Below are positions 8,850-15,964 of a stretch of DNA of 37,554 nucleotides, piece after piece. The DNA comes from Planctomycetota bacterium (GTDB lineage: Bacteria; Planctomycetota; UBA1135; UBA2386). The notes under the pieces are model-generated. The model saw nothing but the letters and a program-made list of their open reading frames with translations, did no database searches and was not told the DNA's origin. The DNA is taken from positions 90,384 to 127,937 of the forward strand of contig JANQJF010000004.1 in assembly GCA_028281765.1 (NCBI GenBank), read 5' to 3'. The position numbers were made by a program, and so were the translations under genes. The first letter of the stretch is position 1, and every line of letters begins with the position of its first letter.

Positions 8850-10766
8850 CTACCAGCCGACGATCTCGATCGCGACCGGGTTCGACGTGAAGTCGAACGG
8901 CGACACGCCGACATATGCGAAGTGGATCACGAGCCCGATCAGAGCGGGAGCGATCGGCGCCACGGTGTTCGCGTCGAACTGCGCACTCGCGCTGCCGGAC
9001 GCATCCAGCGTGCCGAAGAAGTTCGGGAACGTCGGCGTGTTCACCGCGGTCAACATCGCCGTCGTGAAGCTGTCGAAGTTGATCGGCACCGTCACCGGCC
9101 CGAGCGGGAAGAACGGCGTACCCGGCGCGATCCCCGACAATGTCGTCAGGATCACATAGGTTCGCCCCGCGCGCGCCGCGCCGGCGTTGATGTTGAAGTT
9201 CACGACACCGGCCAGGCGCTGCGGCAGCTCGCGCGGCGACGCCGTCAACTGCGGCGTGCCCGGCACAGCCCCGTTGAAGCTGAACTCCGACGTGTTGTTC
9301 TGCGGGTCCGTCGCGGTGGCCGTCAGCAGATCGCCCGGGATCGCTCGATCCGTCGAGAAGCTCCAGTTGCTGTCCGGTGACGCCGGCACCGAGCCGAGGT
9401 ACCAACGCCCCTCGCCGTGACCCGTCGCGTCGGGCCGCACGAGGAACACCTCGATGATCGCCGACGCCGGCACGCCGAGCGCGAGGGTGCCGAAGATGTT
9501 CGTCAGGCCCGCACTGTGCGTGACGTTCGTGATCACCGGGTAGTCGACGCGCTGGTTCGCGCCGAACGCGCCCGGCCCGTTCGGCGTGACGCCGTCGTTG
9601 TCGAGGTCGATGCCGAGACCGCCGTTGTCCCAGATCGCGTTCTGCGTGATGAGGTTGGAATCGGCGTTGACGTTGTTCACCCCGTCCTCCCACACGGCGA
9701 CGCCGTCGCCGCCGTTGTTCGCGATGACGTTGCGACGCACGGTGTTGTGGTCGGCGCAGCCCCACTGGCTCGGACCGTACTCGCCGATCGCGACGCCGTG
9801 GTTGCCATTCGCGAGCGGCTGTAGGTTGATGTCGACGCCGATGTCGTTGTCCTCGATGAGGTTGTTGCGCGTCTGGATCGGTGCGCCGAAGCCTACGTTG
9901 CTGAAGCCCTGCAGGCCGATGCCGTCGGTGTCGTTGCCGGACACGAGGTTGCGACGGATCGTGTTGTCGTGCGTGCCCTCGGTCAGCGCGACGCCCTCGT
10001 GACGATTGCCGAGATCGACGGTGCCGGTCACGTCGGTGCCGATGAAGTTGTCCTCGACCGTGTTGTGCCCGACGTCACCGGGCTGGCGCGGCCCCTCGAT
10101 CTGCACGCCTTCGGACCAGTTGTCCGAACTCAGGTTGCCGCGGACCACGTTCTGGTTCGCGGTCCCGAACGGAACGTTGCTGATCTGGATCGCGCCCAAG
10201 AGTCCGGCGAACGACGTGCCGTTGCCGGCGGCGATCGTGCCCGACGGGTCGGTCCCGACGAAGTTCGCGTAGATCAGGTTGTTGTTAGCGGACGGGTACT
10301 GGAACCCTGCGGCACCACCGATCACGTAGACCCCGCGCAGCGGGAAGCGATTGATCACGAGACCTTGCACGGTGTTGCCGTCGGTGTGGATCACGATGCC
10401 GTTCGCGTTGAACGCGAGCGACCCGTCGATTTCGACCAGGAGCGTCGCGGTCCGCGGCGGCGCGGCGCCCGACCCGGCACCGCCCGGCTGCGTGAATCCG
10501 TCGATCGTCGTGCCGCCGGTCCCGTCGGCGAGCGCCGGAAGCTCCCACTGCGGGAAGATCGTGACCGGCCCGCCACCCCCGATCGCAAACGTGATGGTGT
10601 CCGGCCCGGGGTTCGCGTTGGCGAGGTTGATCGCCCAACGCAGGGTGCCCGGGATGTCCGGAGTGAACGGCGCGCTGTCGGCGGCACTGGTGACGGTGTA
10701 GGTGTTCGCGGCGACAGTCGCGGAGAGCACGAGCACGCAGCTCGCGACGGAGAGATGACGAAACAT
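8850..10766 (-). CDS. Secreted right-handed parallel beta-helix repeat protein
   Basis: The 638-residue product has a Sec signal peptide at about residues 1-20 (hydrophobic SVASCVLVLSATVAA). Residues about 130-400 are beta-helix coils of the NosD/PbH1 kind, with recurring phrases such as NTVEDNFIGTD, NTIRRNLVSGNDTDGIGL and NTVRRNVIANNGGDGVAV, where Asn ladders and short strands alternate. N-terminal TYTVTSAADSA and TLRWAINLANANPG match the openings common in large surface proteins of planctomycetes and other environmental bacteria. The C-terminal 200 residues look like beta-sandwich domains. The role is probably cell-surface or extracellular polysaccharide binding; no catalytic residues can be assigned. 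ATG 10766 is preceded by GGAG about 7 nt upstream. It is a single-gene unit convergent with the hydrolase gene. Confidence 0.85.
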   Translation of the reverse strand: MFRHLSVASCVLVLSATVAANTYTVTSAADSAPFTPDIPGTLRWAINLANANPGPDTITFAIGGGGPVTIFPQWELPALADGTGGTTIDGFTQPGGAGSGAAPPRTATLLVEIDGSLAFNANGIVIHTDGNTVQGLVINRFPLRGVYVIGGAAGFQYPSANNNLIYANFVGTDPSGTIAAGNGTSFAGLLGAIQISNVPFGTANQNVVRGNLSSDNWSEGVQIEGPRQPGDVGHNTVEDNFIGTDVTGTVDLGNRHEGVALTEGTHDNTIRRNLVSGNDTDGIGLQGFSNVGFGAPIQTRNNLIEDNDIGVDINLQPLANGNHGVAIGEYGPSQWGCADHNTVRRNVIANNGGDGVAVWEDGVNNVNADSNLITQNAIWDNGGLGIDLDNDGVTPNGPGAFGANQRVDYPVITNVTHSAGLTNIFGTLALGVPASAIIEVFLVRPDATGHGEGRWYLGSVPASPDSNWSFSTDRAIPGDLLTATATDPQNNTSEFSFNGAVPGTPQLTASPRELPQRLAGVVNFNINAGAARAGRTYVILTTLSGIAPGTPFFPLGPVTVPINFDSFTTAMLTAVNTPTFPNFFGTLDASGSASAQFDANTVAPIAPALIGLVIHFAYVGVSPFDFTSNPVAIEIVGW

Positions 10767-11012
10767 GCTGGGCTCCGGGGAAGGAGAGGGATCGGGACAG
10801 CCCGATCACGGGAGCCAGCGGGAGGAAGGGGGAGGAGCGGAGGACTATTCTCCGAAACCGCGCGTGAAGCCTTGCTGCCTCGCGGGTCGCGCGGCGGATC
10901 GATCCGATCGACGCAACCACCATGCCCTCCGCGCCTCAGGTCGAACGACGCTTCAGCTGGTGCCTAGGTCGTTCGACTGCCGTCATTGCCACCAATTCGT
11001 GTTTCGACAGAA
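10767..11012. other. Non-coding leader region upstream of the beta-helix gene
   Basis: No convincing gene lies in this part of the 522-bp gap. The minus-strand sequence next to the beta-helix start has a GGAG ribosome-binding motif and C/T-rich leader. Around 10970-11010 the base composition becomes noticeably more AT-rich than the genes. No promoter close to consensus was seen. The rest of the gap is taken by the MITE-like element and tRNA-Gln. Confidence 0.5.
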
Positions 11013-11180
11013 CTAGTGGGGTGTCGCTGAAGAGCGTCGCGCATGTCGGTGTTCCTGGGGTTCGCTCGCAAGGCGCTGCGACGACATGGCTTGTCCGTGG
11101 ACAAGTTGAGGAGCAACAACGCAGCGGGCGGACCGTAGGGGCAGCGACATATGTGGCGAACATCGGCGACGCCCCACTAG
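11013..11180 (+). mobile_element. MITE-like dispersed element, copy A (complete, with terminal inverted repeats)
   Basis: The ends are inverted repeats: CTAGTGGGGTGTCG at the left and its complement CGACGCCCCACTAG at the right (13/14), continuing imperfectly to about 29/40 positions. The core 11059-11134 is 67/76 identical, without gaps, to 37468-37543. That core folds into P1 (11059-11068 with 11125-11134, 10 bp including two G-U), P2 (11076-11080 with 11120-11124) and a P3 hairpin (11090-11095 with 11100-11105, loop CGTG). There is no room for a transposase, so if mobile it would be moved in trans. CTAG at both ends is reminiscent of TA-targeting IS630-type elements, but this is inference. 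It lies 108 bp from the 3' end of tRNA-Gln. Confidence 0.6.
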
Positions 11181-11288
11181 CATCCAGAGGCGCGGGACAC
11201 TGATCGACGCGTCTTCCGCACCAGTTGCAACACCACAGAATCGGGCGCCGGCACGTCTCTCGCCACTCGCAGCAAGGGAAGAGAAAGC

Positions 11289-11360
11289 TAACCCCGCCAG
11301 GACTTGAACCTGAACTAGCTGAACCAAAATCAGCTGTGCTACCGATTACACCACGGGGTT
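11289..11360 (-). tRNA. tRNA-Gln (anticodon UUG)
   Basis: Read on the minus strand, this 72-nt sequence folds as a full cloverleaf. The acceptor stem AACCCCG pairs with CGGGGTT (7 bp), the D stem is GTGT/GCAC, the anticodon stem is GCTGA/TCAGC around the loop TTTTGGT, and the T arm is TCAGG-TTCAAGT-CCTGG. The anticodon TTG reads CAA (Gln). The discriminator base is A at 11289, and CCA is not encoded, so it must be added by tRNA nucleotidyltransferase. It lies 105 bp downstream of cinA on the same strand but has its own promoter at 11431-11458. Confidence 0.95.
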
Positions 11361-11430
11361 TCGCGGTCCTCGCCATCGCAGAAGCGCCGTTACGCCGGAG
11401 CGCCGTGCTTCCGCTCGGTTCGAGGCGCGA

Positions 11431-11458
11431 ATCCTACCATCGGCCCGGGCGCTGTCAA
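11431..11458 (-). promoter_or_regulatory. Sigma-70-type promoter for tRNA-Gln
   Basis: On the minus strand, a perfect -35 TTGACA (11458-11453) is followed after 16 nt by TAGGAT (11436-11431). This lies directly after the cinA stop codon and about 70 nt before the mature tRNA 5' end, giving a leader of roughly 60 nt to be removed by RNase P. Confidence 0.75.
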
Positions 11459-11465
11459 ACGTTCA

Positions 11466-12725
11466 TCACGGCCGTGCGTCGAGGGCGCGGATCACCGCCG
11501 AGAAGGCCTCTGCGGCCGCCCTACGGCGGATGAAGCCGCGGTCGATCGGCGGGATTCGGCTGGCCCAGGTGCGGATCTCGCCGAACGCGTAGAGGCCGAA
11601 GCAGACCAGGCCGACCGGTTTCTCCTCGGTGCCCCCGCTCGGGCCGGCGACGCCGGAGACCGAGATGCCGAGATCGGCGCCCGTGCGCTCGATGAGGCCC
11701 TCCACCATCGCGCGCGTGACCTCTTCGGAGACCTCGCCGTGAGATTCGATCACGTCCGACGGGACGCCGAGGTCGCGGGTCTTGGCGGCGCCGGTGTACG
11801 TGACGTAGCCACCGAGGTACGACGCGGAGATCCCCGGCAGGTCGGTCAGCAAGGACCCGACCATGCCACCGGTGCAGGACTCGGCCGTCGCCATCGTGAC
11901 GCCGTGTTCGAGCAGCCGAGCACCGCACTGCTCGGGCAGGTTGGCCGCCCCCTCGCACACGAGCCATTTGCGCACGATCGGTCGCACGAGCTCGGCGGTC
12001 TCTTCGCACATCGCCTCGGCCTGATCGTGGCTGTCGCCGACCGCGGCGATGCGGACGCTGAGCACTCCGCCCGATGCGGTGATCCCGACGCGCGGGTTCC
12101 GGTGCTCGTGCATGAGGTCCGCGAGCTTCTCCCCGAGCACGGACTCACTCGGCCCGATCAGCTGCAGGCGCGCGAACGCCATCGCGCGCTGGCCGGAGTG
12201 CTCGTGCACCCACGGCAGCAGATGCTGATCGAGCATCGGCTTCAGCTCGCGCGGCACGCCGGGGAACGCGAAGAACTCGCAGTCGCCGATGCGCACCGCG
12301 AACCCCGGGGCGGTCCCCCAGTCGTTCTCGAGCACGCGCGCGGACGCCGGCCGCTCGGCCTGGCGACGGTTCGATGCGCTCAGCCTGCGACTGACGCGCT
12401 TGAAGCGCTCCGCGATGCCGTCCCAGACGTGCTGGTCGAACACGAGCTCGTCGCCCGCGCACGCCGCCGCGGCATCGCGCGTGCGGTCGTCCTCGGTCGG
12501 GCCGAGCCCGCCGGTCGCGATCACGAGCTTGCTGCGCGCGCACGCCTCGCGGATCGCCGACTCGAGCTCGTCGGGATCGTCCGACACGGTCGTGAAGCGC
12601 TGGACGTCGACGCCGAGCGGCTCGAGCAGACCGGCGATGTAGCCGCTGTTCGTGTCCGCGATCTGGCCGTGGACGATCTCGTCGCCGATCGCCAGGACCT
12701 CGGCCCGCAGCCCGGCGTCGGTCAC
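11466..12725 (-). CDS. cinA: CinA-like protein (MoaB-like domain plus NMN deamidase PncC domain)
   Basis: The 419-residue protein has the two-domain CinA layout. The N-terminal COG1058 domain shows GDEIVHGQIADTNSGYIA and TGGLGPTEDDRT (residues 71-82), the phosphate-binding motif of MoaB-like folds that in CinA hydrolyses pyrophosphate bonds such as ADP-ribose. The C-terminal COG1546/PncC domain has ATAESCTGG (E282-G287 core), which deamidates NMN to NaMN in pyridine-nucleotide salvage. Both active-site signatures are intact. Translation starts at GTG 12725, which overlaps the tatC stop as GTGA, so it is translationally coupled to tatC. The historic name 'competence/damage-inducible' should not be taken as evidence of natural competence here. 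Confidence 0.93.
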   Translation of the reverse strand: MTDAGLRAEVLAIGDEIVHGQIADTNSGYIAGLLEPLGVDVQRFTTVSDDPDELESAIREACARSKLVIATGGLGPTEDDRTRDAAAACAGDELVFDQHVWDGIAERFKRVSRRLSASNRRQAERPASARVLENDWGTAPGFAVRIGDCEFFAFPGVPRELKPMLDQHLLPWVHEHSGQRAMAFARLQLIGPSESVLGEKLADLMHEHRNPRVGITASGGVLSVRIAAVGDSHDQAEAMCEETAELVRPIVRKWLVCEGAANLPEQCGARLLEHGVTMATAESCTGGMVGSLLTDLPGISASYLGGYVTYTGAAKTRDLGVPSDVIESHGEVSEEVTRAMVEGLIERTGADLGISVSGVAGPSGGTEEKPVGLVCFGLYAFGEIRTWASRIPPIDRGFIRRRAAAEAFSAVIRALDARP

Positions 12726-13720
12726 TCGGCGGCTCCCTCGAGCGGCTGCGGCCCCTTGGCCTTCGCGACGCGCGCGGTCATCGTCAGCCCGATGATGTAG
12801 AGCACGATCATCGGACCCGCCATCAGCAGCTGGGTGAACGGGTCGGGCGGCGTCAGGATCGCCGACACCGCGAAGAAGCCGAGCACGATGAAGCGCCAGT
12901 TCTTCTTGAGCGTGTCATGCTGGACGAGCCCGACCTTGACGATCGCGAGCATCACGAGCGGCAGCTGGAACACGAAGCCGAGCGCCGTCGTCAGCATCAG
13001 CAAGAATTTGAAGTACTGGCTGACCGAGTAGAGCGGCTCGATCTGGAACCAGTTCATCATCGACGTGAGGAAGAACAGACCGAACGGCAACGCGAGGAAG
13101 TAGCCGAACAGCACGCCCATGATCAGCAACCCACAGGCAGCCGGGAAGTAGCGCATCACGACCTTGCGCTCCTTCTCGTACAGACCGGCGCTGATGAACG
13201 CCCACACCTGCCAGAGCACGATCGGCGCCGCGATCATCAGCGCGAAGAGGATCGTCGCCGCCATGAAGATCCAGAAGTCCTCGAGCCCGCCCGTCGCCTT
13301 CAGGGCGTACGGCAGTCGGAAGTTGCCGATGACCTCGATCTTGCCGGGCGTAGGGAACGTGCCGGCGAGCGCCTCCTCCTTGCAGCGACGCAAGAACTCG
13401 AGCGACTCGCGCGTCGACCAGTGCAGGTTCTCGATGCCGCCGGCGTCGATCGCCTTCTGCTCCTCGCGCTCGCAGTGCCCCTCGAACGCGCGGTTCCACA
13501 TGATCCGGTAGGGCGCGACGTAGATCGACGTGACCTCCGTCTTGAACGGCATCAGGCCGAGCACGCAGACCGCGACCGCCGCGATCGAGATCATCAGGCG
13601 CCGCCTCAGCTCGTCGAGGTGGTCGCCGAACGACATCCGCGGCAGCTCTTCGCTCGCCTGCTCGGGGTTGCTCGCTGGTTCGGCCGTCATGGAGAGTTCG
13701 GGAGCCGCAAGGTAAGCCAT
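12722..13720 (-). CDS. tatC: Sec-independent (twin-arginine) translocase subunit TatC with enlarged first periplasmic loop
   Basis: The 332-residue membrane protein is TatC, the receptor for twin-arginine signal peptides. It has the N-terminal HLDELRRRL (34-42), cytoplasmic-loop GLYEKER (179-185) with the conserved Glu, and the late TPPDPFTQLLMAGP motif. It is about 75 residues longer than the usual 250-260 because the loop after the first membrane segment (about residues 65-150) is enlarged and charged (GHCEREEQKAIDAGG and following). No tatA/B gene is in the window. The ATG at 13720 has a good AGAGGTG ribosome-binding site 5 nt upstream; ATG 13690 is an alternative. The gene overlaps cinA by 4 nt, and an intrinsic terminator lies 19 bp upstream. 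Confidence 0.93.
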   Translation of the reverse strand: MAYLAAPELSMTAEPASNPEQASEELPRMSFGDHLDELRRRLMISIAAVAVCVLGLMPFKTEVTSIYVAPYRIMWNRAFEGHCEREEQKAIDAGGIENLHWSTRESLEFLRRCKEEALAGTFPTPGKIEVIGNFRLPYALKATGGLEDFWIFMAATILFALMIAAPIVLWQVWAFISAGLYEKERKVVMRYFPAACGLLIMGVLFGYFLALPFGLFFLTSMMNWFQIEPLYSVSQYFKFLLMLTTALGFVFQLPLVMLAIVKVGLVQHDTLKKNWRFIVLGFFAVSAILTPPDPFTQLLMAGPMIVLYIIGLTMTARVAKAKGPQPLEGAAE

Positions 13721-13738
13721 CCGGCACCTCTTGCTGTT

Positions 13739-13773
13739 AAAGAAAAACGCCGCAGGCCTGCGCCCGCGGCGTT
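13739..13773 (-). terminator. Intrinsic terminator after the coiled-coil/BRCT-like gene
   Basis: On the minus strand, an 8-bp stem AACGCCGC/GCGGCGTT (13773-13766 with 13753-13746) encloses a 12-nt loop and is followed directly by a T-rich run (TTTTTCTTT, to 13739). It lies 30 bp beyond the stop of the upstream gene and only 19 bp before the tatC start, leaving almost no space for a separate tatC promoter downstream. Confidence 0.8.
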
Positions 13774-13802
13774 CTTCCAGTCCCGAAAAACTCAGCCGGG
13801 GA

Positions 13803-15077
13803 TCAGTCGGAGAGCTTCAGGAAGTCGCGCACCTTGTGCAGCGTTGCCGTTTCGATACCGAGACGGAGGACGTTCTTGTAGTCGTCGGTCTCGGTGACCG
13901 GCGTGAAGCCCGAGCCGTCTTCGTTGATCGCGTCGTTGCCGACGATGACCAGGTCGACCTGCGGGGAGATCGAATCGGCGACCGTGTTGCCGAGGTTCTC
14001 GAGGATCCGCTTCACCATCGGCTTGCTGTACGGGTGGCCGAAGCGCCCGAGCAGGTAGACGTTGCGGCGGACGTTCGGGCTGTAGAGATCGTTGTGGACT
14101 TCGTCGCCGCGGACGACCGGGTCGTAGCGATCCTTGAGGCCGTTGACGATGAGTTCGGCGCGGCTGTTCTCGACCTTCGAGACGGTGCCGTACGCCTTGA
14201 CCTCGTCCGTGTCGGCCGAGGTGATGCGGAACGACGTGCCGACGGGCAGCATGTCGCGACGGCCGATGTTGATCCACGCGCGACCGGCGGCCTGCGAAGC
14301 CTCGAGGACCATCGCGTCGGCGGCCTGCGGCGGGTTGATCAGCTTGAGCTTCGAGGAGACCGCAGCGATGCGAGCGTTGCGGACTTCGATCTCGCCGTTG
14401 AGGCGCTTGCGCTCCTGGCGGTGCTCTTCCTTGGCGGTCGTGAGCTCTTCGCGGACCGTGCCGTAGGCGGCAGTCTGCTTCGCGAGCAGGTCGGTCTTGC
14501 CGTCGATCGCGGCCGTGTACTCGTCGTCCTTGGCCTGCAGGTTGCTGTTCAGCTGCGCGACTTCCGAGTCACGCTCACCCTTGATCGTGTCGAGCGAGGT
14601 CTGCAGGTCGGCGAGGTTGCCCTCGAGACGCTTCTGCTCACTCTCGAGCGAGGTGATGCGCGACGCACGCGAGGTGAGCTCCGCTTCGACGTGACCGAAG
14701 AACGCGGAGATTCCCTTCGCGCTGGAGACGCCGGCCGTGCGAGCGAACTCGGCGATGCGGTTCTGGACACCCTTCGGCAGCGCGACGTTCTGCAGCGGAG
14801 CGGGGTTGCCGTACTGGGAGTAGTCGAAGCCCTGCCTGCCGGCCCACTCGCCCGACTCACCGATCTCTTCGGTGATGTCTTGGACGTAGTGCTCCATGAA
14901 GAAGAGCTTGTTCTCGAGGTCCTTCTTCTCGAGACGGGCCGTGGCGATCTCCTTCTCGATGTCGCTGTTCTTCTCCAGCACGACGTAGCCGAAGCCGAGC
15001 GCGCCGAAGAACAGGATCAGAGTCAGAAGGAAGACGATGACAGGGACGTGCGCGGCTCCGCGCTGGCGATCGAGCAT
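13803..15077 (-). CDS. Membrane-anchored coiled-coil protein with SH3-like and BRCT-like C-terminal domains
   Basis: This 424-residue protein of unknown function has one N-terminal membrane segment (about 12-34, VPVIVFLLTLILFFGALGFG). Helical coiled-coil stretches follow at 35-70 and 130-245, rich in Glu, Lys and Leu heptads. A compact beta domain at about 258-333 (INIGRRDMLPVGTSFRI, then VVRGDEVHND) resembles small barrels that follow coiled coils in envelope proteins. Residues 338-422 look like a BRCT fold: VYLLGRFG, then ILENLGNTVADSISPQVDLVIVG, then an LGIET...VRDFL helix, the same order as in the LigA BRCT domain. The BRCT call is by eye. It has its own promoter (15148-15177) and terminator (13739-13773), so it is monocistronic. 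ATG 15077 has AGGAG about 11 nt upstream. Confidence 0.8.
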   Translation of the reverse strand: MLDRQRGAAHVPVIVFLLTLILFFGALGFGYVVLEKNSDIEKEIATARLEKKDLENKLFFMEHYVQDITEEIGESGEWAGRQGFDYSQYGNPAPLQNVALPKGVQNRIAEFARTAGVSSAKGISAFFGHVEAELTSRASRITSLESEQKRLEGNLADLQTSLDTIKGERDSEVAQLNSNLQAKDDEYTAAIDGKTDLLAKQTAAYGTVREELTTAKEEHRQERKRLNGEIEVRNARIAAVSSKLKLINPPQAADAMVLEASQAAGRAWINIGRRDMLPVGTSFRITSADTDEVKAYGTVSKVENSRAELIVNGLKDRYDPVVRGDEVHNDLYSPNVRRNVYLLGRFGHPYSKPMVKRILENLGNTVADSISPQVDLVIVGNDAINEDGSGFTPVTETDDYKNVLRLGIETATLHKVRDFLKLSD

Positions 15078-15147
15078 TTGGGGGAGGCTCCTAAGCCTTG
15101 GGACTGATTACGCTCATCCGCGAGGGGTCGGACGAGAGAGGGCCCGG

Positions 15148-15177
15148 ATTCTAGAGGCGTGCCGAACGAGGGGTCAA
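15148..15177 (-). promoter_or_regulatory. Sigma-70-type promoter for the coiled-coil/BRCT-like gene
   Basis: On the minus strand, TTGACC (15177-15172) and TAGAAT (15153-15148) are separated by 18 nt and lie about 70 nt upstream of the ATG at 15077. No other gene start on that strand is nearby. Confidence 0.65.
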
Positions 15178-15303
15178 GTCGGCAGAAACATGGGAGGCAG
15201 TAGATCTTACGCCGGACGACCCTAGGATCGCCATGACGGCGGACAATCACGGCCAATGGGCATGCCCGAGACCCCGGAGAGAATGTTCGAACCCGACCCT
15301 CCC

Positions 15304-15891
15304 ATGACCCTCGGAGTGGCCGGAGGCGTCGCCAGCGGCAAGTCGACGGTCGCTCGCCGGCTCGCCGCCCGCGGCCTGGCCCACCTGGACGCCGACGCCG
15401 AGGCCCGCCGAGTGCTCGAGAACCCGGCCACTCTGGCGGCGATCCGCGCCCGTTTCGGCGCAGCGGTGTTCGGCCCGGCTGGCGCGGTCGACCGGATGGC
15501 GATCGCCGAGATCGTGTTCCAGGACCCGTCCGCGCTGCGGGATCTCGAGGCGATCACGCACCCGGCCGTGCGGGCCGCACTGCTCGACCGAATGCGCGAA
15601 GCACACGCCGCGGGCATGTCGGTGGTGCTCGACGTGCCGCTCCTGTTCGAAGGGGGCCTCTCCGAGCACTGCGACGCATGCATCTTCGCGGATGCGCCGA
15701 TCGAGTTGCGCGTTGCGCGCGCGCGCGAACGCGGCTGGGGTGACGACGAGCTCGTGCGGCGCGAAGCAAACCAACTCGACCCGGACGAGAAACGCGCGCG
15801 CTGTCGTTATATAGTGGACACTTCCGGATCCCTCTCCGAGACACACGCTCAGGTCGACGCGGTCCTCGCACAACTGGCGCGACCCGAGTAG
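15304..15891 (+). CDS. coaE: Dephospho-CoA kinase
   Basis: CoaE catalyses the last step of coenzyme A synthesis, phosphorylating the ribose 3'-OH of dephospho-CoA with ATP. The protein opens with the P-loop GGVASGKST right after the first beta strand, then LDADAEARRVLE (the acidic catalytic/substrate motif), VLDVPLLFEGG (the CoA-domain motif) and a late RCRYIVDTSG. The frame also has ATGs at 15256 and 15283. I chose 15304 because it puts the P-loop about 8 residues from the N-terminus, as in the family, and gives the typical length of 195 residues; none of the starts has a clear Shine-Dalgarno. It lies 73 bp before rho in the same direction, matching the coaE-rho pairing known in chlamydiae. 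Confidence 0.92.
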   Translation: MTLGVAGGVASGKSTVARRLAARGLAHLDADAEARRVLENPATLAAIRARFGAAVFGPAGAVDRMAIAEIVFQDPSALRDLEAITHPAVRAALLDRMREAHAAGMSVVLDVPLLFEGGLSEHCDACIFADAPIELRVARARERGWGDDELVRREANQLDPDEKRARCRYIVDTSGSLSETHAQVDAVLAQLARPE

Positions 15892-15964
15892 CCCTCCCGT
15901 CTCCCTCCGGAATACCTCGTCCCACTCACACAATGCGCCCACCTTCGAAGGGGAGTCAATCGCG

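Noticed and set aside
10922..11203. Short open frames in the gap before tRNA-Gln
   Set aside because: They have no ribosome-binding site, no recognisable domain, and overlap the MITE-like element and leader region.
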